From NCBI RefSeq assembly GCF_018138385.1, contig NZ_JAGSIE010000007.1, positions 1-64,000 of the forward strand: a DNA stretch of 64,000 nucleotides. Reading direction: 5' to 3'. Shown here piece by piece: positions 1 through 9,088 of the stretch. The stretch comes from Allobacillus saliphilus. Lineage in GTDB: Bacteria > Bacillota > Bacilli > Bacillales > Alkalibacillaceae. The translations under genes and the position numbers were made by a program. The notes under the pieces were generated by a model. The model ran no database searches. It was not told the DNA's origin and worked only from the letters and a program-made list of their open reading frames with translations. Position 1 is the stretch's first letter. The number at the start of each line of letters is the position of its first letter.

Positions 1-101
1 CTCTATTATACGGTAGAGCAAAAACTTCACGCCCTTCCGTCGATTAGAAGCACTCTATTATACGGTAGAGCACTAACTTTACGTGCTTCCGTCGATTAGA
101 A
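1..101. repeat. Two tandem copies of a 52-bp repeat
   Basis: The block starting at base 1 (CTCTATTATACGGTAGAG) recurs at base 53 with the same order of sub-motifs: the CTCTA...TAGAG inverted pair, then an ACTT...CTTCCGTCGATTAGAA tail. The second copy ends near 101. The two copies differ at a handful of positions, mainly in the middle. The window edge cuts the left side, so more copies may lie upstream. No ORF with a ribosome binding site runs through it. Function unknown. Confidence 0.75.
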
Positions 102-112
102 AGATACAAAGT

Positions 113-145
113 AGGGATAGAGCTCTAAAATTATGCTCTATCCCT
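113..145 (-). terminator. Perfect 11-bp hairpin downstream of lplA
   Basis: AGGGATAGAGC (113-123) pairs perfectly with GCTCTATCCCT (135-145) around an 11-nt A/T-rich loop. It lies about 30 bp past the lplA stop codon, where a terminator is expected. Neither side has a clean T-run, so termination may be weak or the hairpin may serve 3'-end stability. Confidence 0.45.
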
Positions 146-174
146 GAATTAGATGATCCTAAATGAAATCAAGC

Positions 175-1185
175 TTAGTAAACGAGAGAAAGAAAGTCTT
201 CTTGCTCAATTTTTCCTAAGTAATGCTGTACATCTACATTTTCGACCGCTTTTAAAATGGATTCGCGATCGTATCGGACACCTTTTAATTTTTCTTCAAG
301 CTCATGTACTTCACCGATACCAAAGAAATCTCCGAAGATAGTTACGTCTTCAATAATTCCTTTTTTCACTTCAAGACGGAAGTCATATGAGCCGACGCCT
401 TCAATTCGTTTTGAATGCTGAATATTGAATTTAGGTGATTTTCCATAGTTCCAATCCCATTGTTGGTAACGTTCTTTGGAAATCTCGTTGATTTTTTGCC
501 AGTCCTCATCCGTTAACTCGTAACGAGGAATGTCATCCAAGTTTTCTGTATCGTAAATATACTTCAAAATAACTTCCTTAAATTCTTCAGTCGTCATTTT
601 CTCATCCATAAAATCTTGGATATTCGCTACTCGGCTACGGATTGATTTAATCCCTTTGGAGCGAATTTTTTCTGATTTTACTTTCAACGAACGAACAACA
701 TTTTCTACCTCTGAGTCAAACATCAATGTACCGTGGGAAAACATTTTTCCTTTCGTCGTAAACTGAGCATTCCCAGAAATTTTCTTCCCATCAGCCGTTA
801 AATCATTACGCCCAGTCAATTCTGCTGGAACACCTAATTTATTCAGTGCATCAACAACCGGTTGCGTAAATTTCTTAAAGTTACTGAAGCTATCTCCTTC
901 ATCTTTTGCCAAGAAACTAAAGTTCAAGTTACCTTCATCATTATAGACTGCTCCACCACCAGAGAGTCTGCGGACGACTTGAATATTATTGTCCTCCACA
1001 AACTCTGTGTTTATTTCTTCAATGGTGTTTTGATTCCTTCCAATGATAATAGAAGGCTTATTAATGTAAAACAGTAAATATTGATCTTCACTCGTGATGT
1101 TCAAATGCTTCAGAACATACTCTTCAAAAGCTAAGTTAATACGTGGGTCGTTAATTCCGTCATTTGCATCGATGTAGTACAACAT
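175..1185 (-). CDS. lplJ: Lipoate-protein ligase (LplA/LplJ family)
   Basis: Likely a cytosolic enzyme that adenylates free lipoate and transfers it to lysines of lipoyl domains in E2 and GcvH proteins (family knowledge). Seen in the sequence: RRLSGGGAVY at residues 72-81, GRNDLT at 125-130 followed by GKKISGNA with the conserved lysine near 134-135, and HGTLM at 151-155. At 336 aa it has the length of the two-domain ligases of Bacillus (LplJ), including the C-terminal accessory domain. The start has a GGGAG ribosome binding site about 10 bases upstream. It lies 85 bp behind the yhfI homologue on the same strand; B. subtilis has the same pairing as I recall it. LipM/LipL octanoyltransferases are alternatives, but the second domain favours a ligase. 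Confidence 0.9.
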   Translation of the reverse strand: MLYYIDANDGINDPRINLAFEEYVLKHLNITSEDQYLLFYINKPSIIIGRNQNTIEEINTEFVEDNNIQVVRRLSGGGAVYNDEGNLNFSFLAKDEGDSFSNFKKFTQPVVDALNKLGVPAELTGRNDLTADGKKISGNAQFTTKGKMFSHGTLMFDSEVENVVRSLKVKSEKIRSKGIKSIRSRVANIQDFMDEKMTTEEFKEVILKYIYDTENLDDIPRYELTDEDWQKINEISKERYQQWDWNYGKSPKFNIQHSKRIEGVGSYDFRLEVKKGIIEDVTIFGDFFGIGEVHELEEKLKGVRYDRESILKAVENVDVQHYLGKIEQEDFLSLVY

Positions 1186-1270
1186 TGCTTGATCACTCCC
1201 TTTTTAATATCCATTTTCATTGTAAATAACTATATATAATTATTCAACTTAGTTCGCTGGTTATATAAAT

Positions 1271-2002
1271 TTACGTTGAAAAGCTAAGTCCTTCTTTAGC
1301 TAACCGAACTGTACCTTTAAACTGCTCTTTAGCTTCATTGTATAATTGTTCGTGGTCTCCAAAATGCGGCAAGTGTGTGAGCCACAGTTCTTTTACGTTT
1401 GCCATATTAGCTAATTTACCGACTTCCTCGCTTGTCATATGTCCCGCTTTCTTTCCATCCATTCCCTTGTAAAAACTCGTTTCTGCTACTAGCAAATCAG
1501 CATCTTTTGAGAAATCGATGAGTTCTGGAAAAAATGAAGTATCAGCTGTATAGACGATTGTGTTTTCTCCATTTGTTATTCGCATAGCGTAACACGACTT
1601 AGGATGCTTTGTTTTTAAAAATGAAAAATGAACAGATCCAATAGTCAAATCGTGTCCCTCTTGATACGCTTTTCCGACTGTACCATTGTGTGTTAATCGC
1701 TGAAAGTCTTTCGGGTTATCTTTTGATGCGTAGATTGGTATTTTCTTGTTTGTTTCATTGAGATGTTGTTGAACCAACAAAGCGTATTGCAAAGAACCTA
1801 AATCGGCTATATGGTCATGGTGAAAGTGTGAAAGTACAACACCATCAATATCTTCTATGCTGTAGTACTGAAACAAGCGGGATAGTGCACCACTTCCTAG
1901 GTCGATTACAACTGTGGATCCATTGCTTTCCAATACATAACAAGATGTCGCGCTTTCTTTTTCTGGATACGCTCCCCAGTAACCAATTACAGTAAATTTC
2001 AT
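1271..2002 (-). CDS. yhfI: Metallo-beta-lactamase fold hydrolase, YhfI-like
   Basis: A 243-aa protein of the metallo-beta-lactamase superfamily, close in layout to RNase Z/YhfI-type phosphodiesterases. The dinuclear metal motif HFHHDH is at residues 59-64; further ligands are likely the Asp in YTADTSF and the His residues in LTHLPHF near the C terminus. The open frame extends 32 codons upstream, but I chose the ATG at 2002 because a strong AGGAGG sits just before it and the family starts at the MKFTVIG strand. The substrate is not known from sequence. It is followed by lplJ and divergent from yhfH. Confidence 0.85.
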   Translation of the reverse strand: MKFTVIGYWGAYPEKESATSCYVLESNGSTVVIDLGSGALSRLFQYYSIEDIDGVVLSHFHHDHIADLGSLQYALLVQQHLNETNKKIPIYASKDNPKDFQRLTHNGTVGKAYQEGHDLTIGSVHFSFLKTKHPKSCYAMRITNGENTIVYTADTSFFPELIDFSKDADLLVAETSFYKGMDGKKAGHMTSEEVGKLANMANVKELWLTHLPHFGDHEQLYNEAKEQFKGTVRLAKEGLSFST

Positions 2003-2043
2003 AGTTCTTTCCTCCTGTTTTATTGTTATGATACAGAATATAG

Positions 2044-2072
2044 TTAACATTCTTGTATTAATACAGTATACT
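2044..2072 (+). promoter_or_regulatory. SigA-type promoter of yhfH
   Basis: TTAACA (2044-2049), a 17-bp spacer and TATACT (2067-2072), one base off the -35 consensus and one off the -10. It is placed about 30 bp before the yhfH start codon. Read by eye; not experimentally supported. Confidence 0.6.
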
Positions 2073-2102
2073 ACTAGTAAATAAACATAAGGAGGCATTC
2101 AA

Positions 2103-2231
2103 ATGCTCGAATCACCTGTAAAATTTTTTAAGAACCTACCGAAGAAGCGTTGTACTAGCTGTAAGAAACCGATGGTAGAACAGGCAGATTGCTATACGAA
2201 TAAATGTGAAAAATGTACTCCTGTTATATAG
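2103..2231 (+). CDS. yhfH: YhfH family small zinc-ribbon protein
   Basis: A 42-residue protein. AAGGAGG lies about 8 bases before the ATG and a good SigA promoter lies upstream. The peptide begins MLESPVKFFKNLPKK and has Cys pairs CTSC and CEKC plus one further Cys, the pattern of a small zinc-binding knuckle. B. subtilis YhfH is a similar-sized protein beside yhfI, as I recall. Function unknown; it is transcribed divergently from the yhfI-lplJ pair. Confidence 0.8.
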   Translation: MLESPVKFFKNLPKKRCTSCKKPMVEQADCYTNKCEKCTPVI

Positions 2232-2286
2232 TAGTTTAAGCAACTTGAATTGTTAGCTCGTTCTATTCTTAATCCAATCCTAACCA

Positions 2287-2348
2287 CCTGTTTGATTTTC
2301 CAAACAGGCGTACTTCCGACTCGAAGAAATGCCACCCACATTTCTTCG
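2287..2348. other. Two perfect hairpins between yhfH and hemY
   Basis: CCTGTTTG/CAAACAGG (2287-2308, 8-bp stem, 6-nt loop) and CGAAGAAATG/CATTTCTTCG (2322-2348, 10-bp stem, 7-nt loop) follow each other closely. Neither is followed by a T-run on either strand. They lie in the 3' region between convergent genes and precede the likely terminator at 2365-2413. Confidence 0.55.
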
Positions 2349-2364
2349 GGGTAAAATGTACGAA

Positions 2365-2413
2365 AAGAAGCTGTTCTATCGGTCCGTTGTCAGACTGTTA
2401 GAAGCAGCTTCTT
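2365..2413. terminator. Shared terminator of yhfH and hemY
   Basis: AAGAAGCTG (2365-2373) pairs with CAGCTTCTT (2405-2413), with further pairing inside. T-rich sequence follows on the plus strand, and CTTTTCG follows on the minus strand. It sits just past the hemY stop and about 130 bp past yhfH, so it could serve both convergent genes. Confidence 0.55.
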
Positions 2414-2418
2414 TGTTA

Positions 2419-3810
2419 TTAATAATGATTCGTTTTAATTTGATTGACCGCTTCGATCGCTTGGTCCATACAATCTGGAAGCCCAACACCGCGGTAACTA
2501 TTCCCGGCAACATATACACCAGGTAACTTTTCTTTTAAAGCTTTCTCAAGTGAATTGACTCGTTCAATATGGCCAACAGTATACTGTGGCATAGCATTCT
2601 CCCATCGAGTAACTACTTGAAAATTCGGTTTTTGTTTAATAGTAAACACACGATTTAAATCCTGAATTGCAATATCAATGATTTCGTCATCACTTTTCTG
2701 AAGAATCTCTTCATCACCAGGCTTACCTACATAAGCTCTAAGAAGTAGATGTCCTTCTGGCGTAGTATGTGGCCACTTTTTATGTGTCCATGTACAAGCT
2801 GTAATTCGATAATCACCTTTACGTGACACAACAAATCCTGTTCCTTCAGGCAATTGTTCAATCGCTTCGTGAGGAAAAGCCATTGCTACATTGGCTACGG
2901 ATGTATTTTCTTCTTCTAACACTTGTCCGAACAGTTCAGGCTTATTGAAAACTTTCTTAGATGCTTCAAAGGGAAGTGTAGAAAGGATTTGGTCTACAGC
3001 AATTTGCTTATGATCATCCAACTGAATCTGGTATCTATCCCCATTTTTCTCTACACTTTTTACTTCTGTATCGAGCATGACATCGACTGAAGGTTTAATC
3101 TCATCATGCAGTGCATCAACAAGTGAGCCTAATCCGTCTTTCAATGTCAAAAATTGTCCTTGTTTCGGCTTATTCGATGCTTTGTTTGTTTGTGTTTTTC
3201 GTAAAGCTTCAATCAAACTGCCATATTTCTGTTCCAGTTGATAGTATTGCGGAAATGTCGCCTGCAAACTTAGCCGGTCAATATCTCCTGCATAAATTCC
3301 CGAGATTAGTGGATGGATTAGTTTATCGACCACTTCATCACCTAATCGATAACGGAAAAATTCACCAACGGACAAGTCATCTTTTGGCTCCATTTTTTCC
3401 TTCGTCAACTCTTGCTTGACCAACTCTTTTCCTTCATCGGAAATTAACGTAGTCTCTTCAAACGCATCGAAGTCTGTTGGAATACCCATGACAGCACCTT
3501 TCGGCATGGCATGCAAGTGGTCTTCTGACAGAATATAAGCTTGTCCAGTCGCATTACGAATTAATTCATGCTCTAATCCGAGATCTTCCACTAGTTTCTT
3601 GGCAGTATCTTTTCGTTCCAAAAATGAATCTGGTCCTCTTTCGATTGTGAATCCATCTGATTGGTACGTTCGGATTTTTCCACCTAGTCTTGAATTTTGT
3701 TCAATAAGTACAATATTGACTGGCAGATTTTCTTTCATTAAATAATAAGCAGCAGTCAGCCCTGTAATCCCACCACCTAGGATGGCTACTGTTTGTCGCT
3801 TGCGCTCCAT
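2419..3810 (-). CDS. hemY: Coproporphyrinogen III oxidase HemY (CgoX)
   Basis: FAD-dependent oxidase of the coproporphyrin branch of heme synthesis. In Gram-positives it converts coproporphyrinogen III to coproporphyrin III; older annotation calls it protoporphyrinogen oxidase. Seen: an N-terminal dinucleotide-binding motif GGGITG at about residues 12-17 followed by E-rich FAD contacts, RGPDSFL, and the C-terminal YVAGNSYRGVGLPDC segment that closes the FAD site. The open frame begins with a GTG that overlaps the ribosome binding site; the ATG at 3810 lies 8 bases after AAAGGAG and is preferred, giving 463 aa. It is the last gene of hemE-hemH-hemY. Confidence 0.93.
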   Translation of the reverse strand: MERKRQTVAILGGGITGLTAAYYLMKENLPVNIVLIEQNSRLGGKIRTYQSDGFTIERGPDSFLERKDTAKKLVEDLGLEHELIRNATGQAYILSEDHLHAMPKGAVMGIPTDFDAFEETTLISDEGKELVKQELTKEKMEPKDDLSVGEFFRYRLGDEVVDKLIHPLISGIYAGDIDRLSLQATFPQYYQLEQKYGSLIEALRKTQTNKASNKPKQGQFLTLKDGLGSLVDALHDEIKPSVDVMLDTEVKSVEKNGDRYQIQLDDHKQIAVDQILSTLPFEASKKVFNKPELFGQVLEEENTSVANVAMAFPHEAIEQLPEGTGFVVSRKGDYRITACTWTHKKWPHTTPEGHLLLRAYVGKPGDEEILQKSDDEIIDIAIQDLNRVFTIKQKPNFQVVTRWENAMPQYTVGHIERVNSLEKALKEKLPGVYVAGNSYRGVGLPDCMDQAIEAVNQIKTNHY

Positions 3811-3828
3811 GAATGCCACTCCTTTTGT

Positions 3829-4749
3829 TTACAGTTCTGAAATGACTTTTGCTAATGTTTCAATAAATTTTGGATGTGTGTTTGGCATTTCTGGACGATA
3901 ATAAGATGCCTGCACATCATCACAAACTTGTTTACACTCGACATCATTGTCGTATAAAACTTCTAAGTGATCGGATACAAAGCCCACTGGCGCATAAACG
4001 AATGCTTGATAACCATGTTCTTCAAAAAGGTCTCTCGTCAAATCTTGAACATCCGGTCCTAACCAAGGCTCAGGCGTGTTCCCTTCACTTTGCCAACCAA
4101 CAGCATAGTTTTCAATACCAGCTTGCTCTGTAATCAAGCGCGCTGTTTCATCTAATTGCTCTTTGTACGGGTCGCCTTCTTGAAGTATTTTTTCTGGAAG
4201 ACTATGTGCAGAAATAATTAAGCATGAATTATTTCTTTCTTCCTCCGTCATTTCTCCATACGTTTTATTTATTTGCTCTACCCAATATTCAATAAAACCA
4301 GGTTCGTTATACCAATCAACAACGGACTTCAATTCAATGCCTTGCTTCTCAGCTTCCTCTTGCGCTCTTCCATTGTAAGATTTAATACTAAATGTAGAAT
4401 AGTGAGGTGCTAACACAATACTTACCGCTTCTTTAATCCCATCATCAGCCATTTGCTTAAGGGAGTCTTCGATAAATGGGTCAATATGTTTTAAGCCTAA
4501 ATAATATTTGTACTCTACATCATCGCTTTGTTCGTTCAGTTTCGCTTCGAGTGCTTCTGCTTGCTCTGTTGTAATCCGAGCTAGAGGTGAAATTCCGCCG
4601 ATGGCATCATAACGGCTTCTTAAGTCTTCCACCATTTCATCGGTCGGTTTTCTCCCTTTACGAATGTGCGTATAATAACGCTCTAGATCTTCTTCTTTAT
4701 AGGGTGTGCCATATGCCATAACTAAAAGTCCTACTGTTTTTTTAGACAT
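3829..4749 (-). CDS. hemH: Coproporphyrin III ferrochelatase HemH (CpfC)
   Basis: Inserts ferrous iron into coproporphyrin III to give coproheme in the Gram-positive heme pathway (family knowledge). At 306 aa it is the usual length of soluble Bacillus ferrochelatases. The conserved [10 protein letters not shown] segment carries the catalytic His, and [16 protein letters not shown] carries the conserved Glu. There is no C-terminal membrane or Fe-S extension. GAAGGAG lies 10 bases before the ATG. It starts 19 bp after hemE stops, and hemY follows 18 bp behind it, so the three genes are one operon. Confidence 0.94.
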   Translation of the reverse strand: MSKKTVGLLVMAYGTPYKEEDLERYYTHIRKGRKPTDEMVEDLRSRYDAIGGISPLARITTEQAEALEAKLNEQSDDVEYKYYLGLKHIDPFIEDSLKQMADDGIKEAVSIVLAPHYSTFSIKSYNGRAQEEAEKQGIELKSVVDWYNEPGFIEYWVEQINKTYGEMTEEERNNSCLIISAHSLPEKILQEGDPYKEQLDETARLITEQAGIENYAVGWQSEGNTPEPWLGPDVQDLTRDLFEEHGYQAFVYAPVGFVSDHLEVLYDNDVECKQVCDDVQASYYRPEMPNTHPKFIETLAKVISEL

Positions 4750-4768
4750 ATTCGTTCAACTCCTTCAC

Positions 4769-5803
4769 TTAGCTTCGTGTATATTCATGAATAAAGCTTG
4801 CCAAACGCTTCAACGTTTCAGGCTTCACCTCAGGGAAAACACCATGTCCAAGGTTAAACACGTATCCGCCGGATTGATTCATTCCTTGGTCTAGAATTTC
4901 TTTTGTGCGTGCTTCAATAATTTCCCAATCTGCTAGTAAAAATGCTGGGTCAAGATTTCCTTGAAGTGTTTTATCAATACCCATTTCTCTTGCTTCCTGG
5001 ATGGATGTACGCCAATCCAGACCAACTGTTGAAATAGGAAGTTCATTAAACTCTTTTAACAGATGACGTGAACCGATTCCAAACAAGATTGTCGGAATGC
5101 CTTCTGCTTTTAACGCTTCAAAAATTCTTTCCATGACAGGACGAATAAATATGCGATAATCTTGCTCATTTACAGTTCCTACCCAAGAATCGAATATTTG
5201 AATCGCTTTCGCTCCTGCATTTACTTGGGCTTTCGTATAATCAATGACCATATCACCCAATTTATCCATCAAAGCAAACCACATCTTCGGATTGCCATAC
5301 ATCATAGCTTTTGTCTTGTTGTATTGTTTCGAAGGGCCACCTTCAATCATATAACTAGCCAATGTAAAAGGAGCACCACTGAAACCGATTAACGGAACAG
5401 ATAATTTCTCTTTCGTCAATATACGGATGGTGTCCATGACATAATGTAAATCTTCTTCTGGATTGATCGGACGTAATGACTCAATATCCTGCATTGTGCG
5501 GATTGGGTCATCAATGACAGGCCCGATGCCTGACTTAATTTCTACGTCTACACCCATTGGCGGTAATGGTGACATAATGTCTTTATACAAAATAGCCGCG
5601 TCAGTATTATAATTTTGTACAGGTAATTCCGTCACATAGGCACATAATTCTGGTTGATGTGTAATTTCAAATAATGAATATTTTTCTTTTAATTTAAGAT
5701 ATTCTGGTTGTGACCTTCCCGCTTGCCGCATAAACCAAAGCGGTGTGTAATCTGTTTTTTCTCCATTGTAAGCTCTCAGTATAGTATCATTAAACGTTGT
5801 CAT
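4769..5803 (-). CDS. hemE: Uroporphyrinogen decarboxylase HemE
   Basis: Decarboxylates the four acetate side chains of uroporphyrinogen III to give coproporphyrinogen III, the substrate of the oxidase encoded downstream. Seen: the [10 protein letters not shown] signature at about residues 21-30 with the substrate-binding Arg, and [16 protein letters not shown] at about 139-154. The 344-aa length is typical and the protein is cytosolic. The ribosome binding site AAGGGTGAT precedes the ATG. It is the first gene of hemEHY; the 168-bp gap upstream, up to pbpF, should hold its promoter, but I could not pick one confidently. Confidence 0.95.
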   Translation of the reverse strand: MTTFNDTILRAYNGEKTDYTPLWFMRQAGRSQPEYLKLKEKYSLFEITHQPELCAYVTELPVQNYNTDAAILYKDIMSPLPPMGVDVEIKSGIGPVIDDPIRTMQDIESLRPINPEEDLHYVMDTIRILTKEKLSVPLIGFSGAPFTLASYMIEGGPSKQYNKTKAMMYGNPKMWFALMDKLGDMVIDYTKAQVNAGAKAIQIFDSWVGTVNEQDYRIFIRPVMERIFEALKAEGIPTILFGIGSRHLLKEFNELPISTVGLDWRTSIQEAREMGIDKTLQGNLDPAFLLADWEIIEARTKEILDQGMNQSGGYVFNLGHGVFPEVKPETLKRLASFIHEYTRS

Positions 5804-5971
5804 TCTATATCACCCTTCATATACGATCCACTCTCATCCTTCACTATAAAATAAATATAGATGTGTGTATAGGAAAAGAGCGTAAATGTCATGAATTTGA
5901 CGAATATGCAGACACTTGTCCGTCATATCTTCCTTGTTTTCATATCATTTCTGCTTTTGTACTATCGAAAA

Positions 5972-8113
5972 TCAAAAAGCGTTCACTGTATTGGATCGCT
6001 CCCCTTCTTCTTTCGTTTGCGGATTGACCGGTACAACAAAATAAGATGGATTTTGAAAAACGTTGACGCTGTTGACACGGTATGTCCCTTTGCCTGTTAC
6101 TTCGCCAATTTTTTTTGGACCATTACCCGACTCGCGGTAAATATGGTAGACGATTCGCTCGTCTGCTGAAGGTGTCCACGATAATTTCACATGAATGCCG
6201 CTTCGCCAACCAACAGATACATTCGCTTTTAAATCCGTGATTTTCGCCAGACGGACGGGGTTTTCCAACTCTTTCACTCGTTCCGGCTTTTCAAAAGCGA
6301 CGGGAAATGTATGTGTTTCATCCAGTTGCCGGAATATTGATGTCGTTAATTGAGTGGGCGCTTTACTCCCTTGCGTCATATAATGTTCTTCATTACTTTG
6401 ATCGTAACCAATCCATGTCGCAATTGTATAATCCGTATTAAAACCGACAAACCACGCATCTTTGTATGCCCCACTTCGATGGGGATGCTGTGTCGAACCC
6501 GTTTTTCCTGCTAGTGCTTTATTATAATCCACAAAGCTAGCTGTACCTTCAGTGACGACACCTTCAAGCATGCGTGTCAGATACCAAGATGTTTGCTTTG
6601 AAAATAGCCGCTTCACTTCCTCTTGGTCACGTTCCAACACATCTCCATCACGATCTTTTACTTCGACGACCGTTTTCGGTGTAATGAAGCGACCTTCATC
6701 ATAAAACGTTCTGTATAGTGAAGCCATTTGAACCGGAGTTAATCCTTCCTCCATTCCGCCTAATGCAATTGAAAGGCCTTGCTCCTCAAATTGAATCCCA
6801 ACATTTTCAAGATAATCTTTTGCATAATTGACGCCTATTTCATTCAATAAGTCGACGGCTGCCACGTTCTTCGATTGTATTAATGCGTCATACATCGTAA
6901 CCTTGCCTTCATAAACACCATCGTAGTTTTTCGGACTGTAATCACCGTAGCTTTTTTGCACGTCATCGATTAACGTATATGGTTCGTATATACTTTTTTC
7001 CAAAGCCGGACCATAAACAATCACTGGTTTCATTGTTGAACCTGGTTGCCTTCTCACGTAAAGTCGGTTCAGGTCTCCACGGTTATTATTACGCCCACCA
7101 TGCGCAGCCCGAATCAGTCCGTTTTCTTCATCTAAAACAACCATCGCTGCTTGAATGTTATCTTGTGAACCATGAAAATAATCATCTTTTTGAAGTTCAT
7201 GATAGGTCGTTTCTTGGATCGATAAGTCAATCCCTACGGTAATGTCATAACCACCGGTCAGTATTTCGTTCTTCGTCAGATGGTAATCTTTTTCAACCTC
7301 ATCCATAACCATATCAATATACGTATTCAACCACGGAGAATCTTGACGGTCGCTTTGATTAAGCCCAATCGTTTTACCTTGTTCTCGTTTTAATTGTTCC
7401 GCAGTTAAATAATCTTGTTCATACATGTTTGATAACACGAGGTTTCGTCGCTCGATTGCCTTCTCTTCATCTTTTAACGGCGAATACGTATTTGGCGCTT
7501 TCGGTAAAGCAGCCAGCATTGCGCCTTCAGATATCGATAGCTCGTTCACAGATTTGGAGAAGAAATACTGTGACGCTTCCTCAATTCCATAGATGCCATG
7601 GCCGAAATAAATTTCATTTAAATAATACTCTAATATTTCATCTTTCGACTTAATGCGTTCCAAATAGATGGCACCCATCGCCTCTTTTGTTTTCCGAAGC
7701 CAAGACTTCTCATTCGTTAATGATGTATTTTTAACGAGCTGTTGAGTAATCGTACTGGCTCCTTCTTTCTTACTCCACGTAACAAGATCGGTATAAACCG
7801 CACGTGCAATTGAACGGAAGTCCACACCACTATGATCGTAAAATCGTCGGTCTTCAATAGCGACAAAAGCTTCTTTCACATGATCTGGAATCTGATCACT
7901 CGGCACGTATGTTCTGTTCTCGTCATATAACTTCATTACTTGCTCTCCGTCTTCGGTTTCAATGACGGTGGATTCCGAAAAAACAAAATGCTTTTCGTCG
8001 ACAACGAATCTCCCACCTAGTAAAATAAACAAATAACCGAGTACACTTAAAACGAAAAGAGCGAGTATGGCATATAAAGCCCATTTCCACTTTTTCTTGA
8101 TCGTGAATGCCAA
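5972..8113 (-). CDS. pbpF: Class A penicillin-binding protein, PbpF-like
   Basis: Bifunctional peptidoglycan synthase anchored by one N-terminal membrane helix (about residues 11-33). Glycosyltransferase motifs: EDRRFYDHSGVD, GASTITQQLVKN and YYLNEIYFGHGIYGIEEA. Transpeptidase motifs: SxxK as STMK, SxN as SKN, and KTGS. A short fibronectin-like C-terminal domain follows. The open frame starts 8 codons earlier at another TTG, but GAGGTGG lies 8 bases before the TTG at 8113, so I place the start there (713 aa). B. subtilis pbpF (PBP2c, a forespore-linked enzyme) sits next to hemEHY and hmoB in the same way, which supports orthology. Confidence 0.88.
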   Translation of the reverse strand: MAFTIKKKWKWALYAILALFVLSVLGYLFILLGGRFVVDEKHFVFSESTVIETEDGEQVMKLYDENRTYVPSDQIPDHVKEAFVAIEDRRFYDHSGVDFRSIARAVYTDLVTWSKKEGASTITQQLVKNTSLTNEKSWLRKTKEAMGAIYLERIKSKDEILEYYLNEIYFGHGIYGIEEASQYFFSKSVNELSISEGAMLAALPKAPNTYSPLKDEEKAIERRNLVLSNMYEQDYLTAEQLKREQGKTIGLNQSDRQDSPWLNTYIDMVMDEVEKDYHLTKNEILTGGYDITVGIDLSIQETTYHELQKDDYFHGSQDNIQAAMVVLDEENGLIRAAHGGRNNNRGDLNRLYVRRQPGSTMKPVIVYGPALEKSIYEPYTLIDDVQKSYGDYSPKNYDGVYEGKVTMYDALIQSKNVAAVDLLNEIGVNYAKDYLENVGIQFEEQGLSIALGGMEEGLTPVQMASLYRTFYDEGRFITPKTVVEVKDRDGDVLERDQEEVKRLFSKQTSWYLTRMLEGVVTEGTASFVDYNKALAGKTGSTQHPHRSGAYKDAWFVGFNTDYTIATWIGYDQSNEEHYMTQGSKAPTQLTTSIFRQLDETHTFPVAFEKPERVKELENPVRLAKITDLKANVSVGWRSGIHVKLSWTPSADERIVYHIYRESGNGPKKIGEVTGKGTYRVNSVNVFQNPSYFVVPVNPQTKEEGERSNTVNAF

Positions 8114-8212
8114 ATTATCCACCTCAATAATTTCCAATTAAACTCTTTTCATTATATTACAGTCGACGTAATGCGACAAAAATATCACCTTATTGACCAA
8201 GGAGGCATTTAA

Positions 8213-8719
8213 ATGAAGAAATTATGGATGACAAACGGAACCTATGATTACTTAGCTGAATTACAAAAAGAGTCTGATGAAATTATTATTGCCCAGGACG
8301 AAGATCAGTATTTAGCTGTTCTGGAAAACAGTGGTGAAAATCCATTCAGTGAAGCTCGTGAATACGAAGTTATTGGCGAGGCCGGCACCCTGTCATCAAA
8401 GGGATTTTTCGTCATGAATCATATTCCTGTTACGTATGAAGGCCGTCCGCTGTTTGAAAGCCGTTTCAAAGACCGAGCAGGAATGATCGAAAATGAACCC
8501 GGTTTTCAAGCGTTTAAATTACTACGACCACATAATAATCAAACGTACGTCGTATTGACACAATGGGAAAAAGAATCGGATTTTGAGGCGTGGAAAAACT
8601 CTCAATCATTCAAGCAATCACACAAATCTTCTTCAGATAAAAAAGAAGAAAAACCATCTTATTCTGCTGGTCCATCGTATGCGAAGAAATACCAAGTCAT
8701 CCAACCAGAGGACGAATAA
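8213..8719 (+). CDS. hmoB: Heme-degrading monooxygenase HmoB-like
   Basis: A 168-aa cytosolic protein with a C-terminal antibiotic-biosynthesis-monooxygenase (ABM) ferredoxin-like domain, roughly residues 62-150. Visible motifs are NEPGFQAFKLLRP and YVVLTQWEKESDFEAW, typical of IsdG/HmoB-type heme oxygenases, with an added N-terminal domain as in HmoB. The tail is Lys/Ser-rich. AAGGAGG precedes the ATG. It is divergent from pbpF and two genes from hemEHY, as in B. subtilis, so a role in heme turnover or iron recovery is reasonable. Substrate and products are inferred from the family. Confidence 0.85.
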   Translation: MKKLWMTNGTYDYLAELQKESDEIIIAQDEDQYLAVLENSGENPFSEAREYEVIGEAGTLSSKGFFVMNHIPVTYEGRPLFESRFKDRAGMIENEPGFQAFKLLRPHNNQTYVVLTQWEKESDFEAWKNSQSFKQSHKSSSDKKEEKPSYSAGPSYAKKYQVIQPEDE

Positions 8720-8731
8720 GCTTTTAAATGA

Positions 8732-8785
8732 AATAAGCCTTGGCGTTGAGGTTCATTATCCCTTTCGCCAAGGCTTATTAGTTTT
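8732..8785 (+). terminator. Terminator of hmoB
   Basis: A perfect 14-bp stem, AATAAGCCTTGGCG (8732-8745) with CGCCAAGGCTTATT (8766-8779), 20-nt loop, then AGTTTT. It lies 12 bp after the hmoB stop. Confidence 0.85.
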
Positions 8786-8880
8786 AGTAGAGAGCTGTTT
8801 GATGAAGCTATACCTTTTTGGATCTACAAAAGAAGTTTGGAATGATTTAGAACCGTTTTGTTAACCACAACTAATTCTAG

Positions 8881-9075
8881 CTAATCCCTTCCGAAATTCT
8901 TTTTGCTCAGTACAAGAGGATATAACAATAATATTCCCAAAGCTGATATGATCACTCTAACCGTTTTTCCAAACTTACTACCTTTCCACATAAGAATAAA
9001 CCCTACAGGGAAAAATAAAAACAACATGAATACGACAAACCAAGTTTTGTAGTAATAAGGGGAATTCTCCGACAT
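8881..9075 (-). CDS. Small two-helix membrane protein
   Basis: A 64-aa protein with two hydrophobic helices (about residues 11-30 and 39-56) separated by a short basic WKGSKFGKT turn, and a polar C-terminal KKNFGRD. I do not recognise a family. AGGAG lies 8 bases before the ATG and overlaps the stop region of the upstream 54-aa gene, so the two are probably translationally coupled. It is the last gene of the liaFSR-like operon, suggesting an envelope-related role; that is inference only. Confidence 0.6.
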   Translation of the reverse strand: MSENSPYYYKTWFVVFMLFLFFPVGFILMWKGSKFGKTVRVIISALGILLLYPLVLSKKNFGRD

Positions 9076-9088
9076 TGAATAGTCTCCT

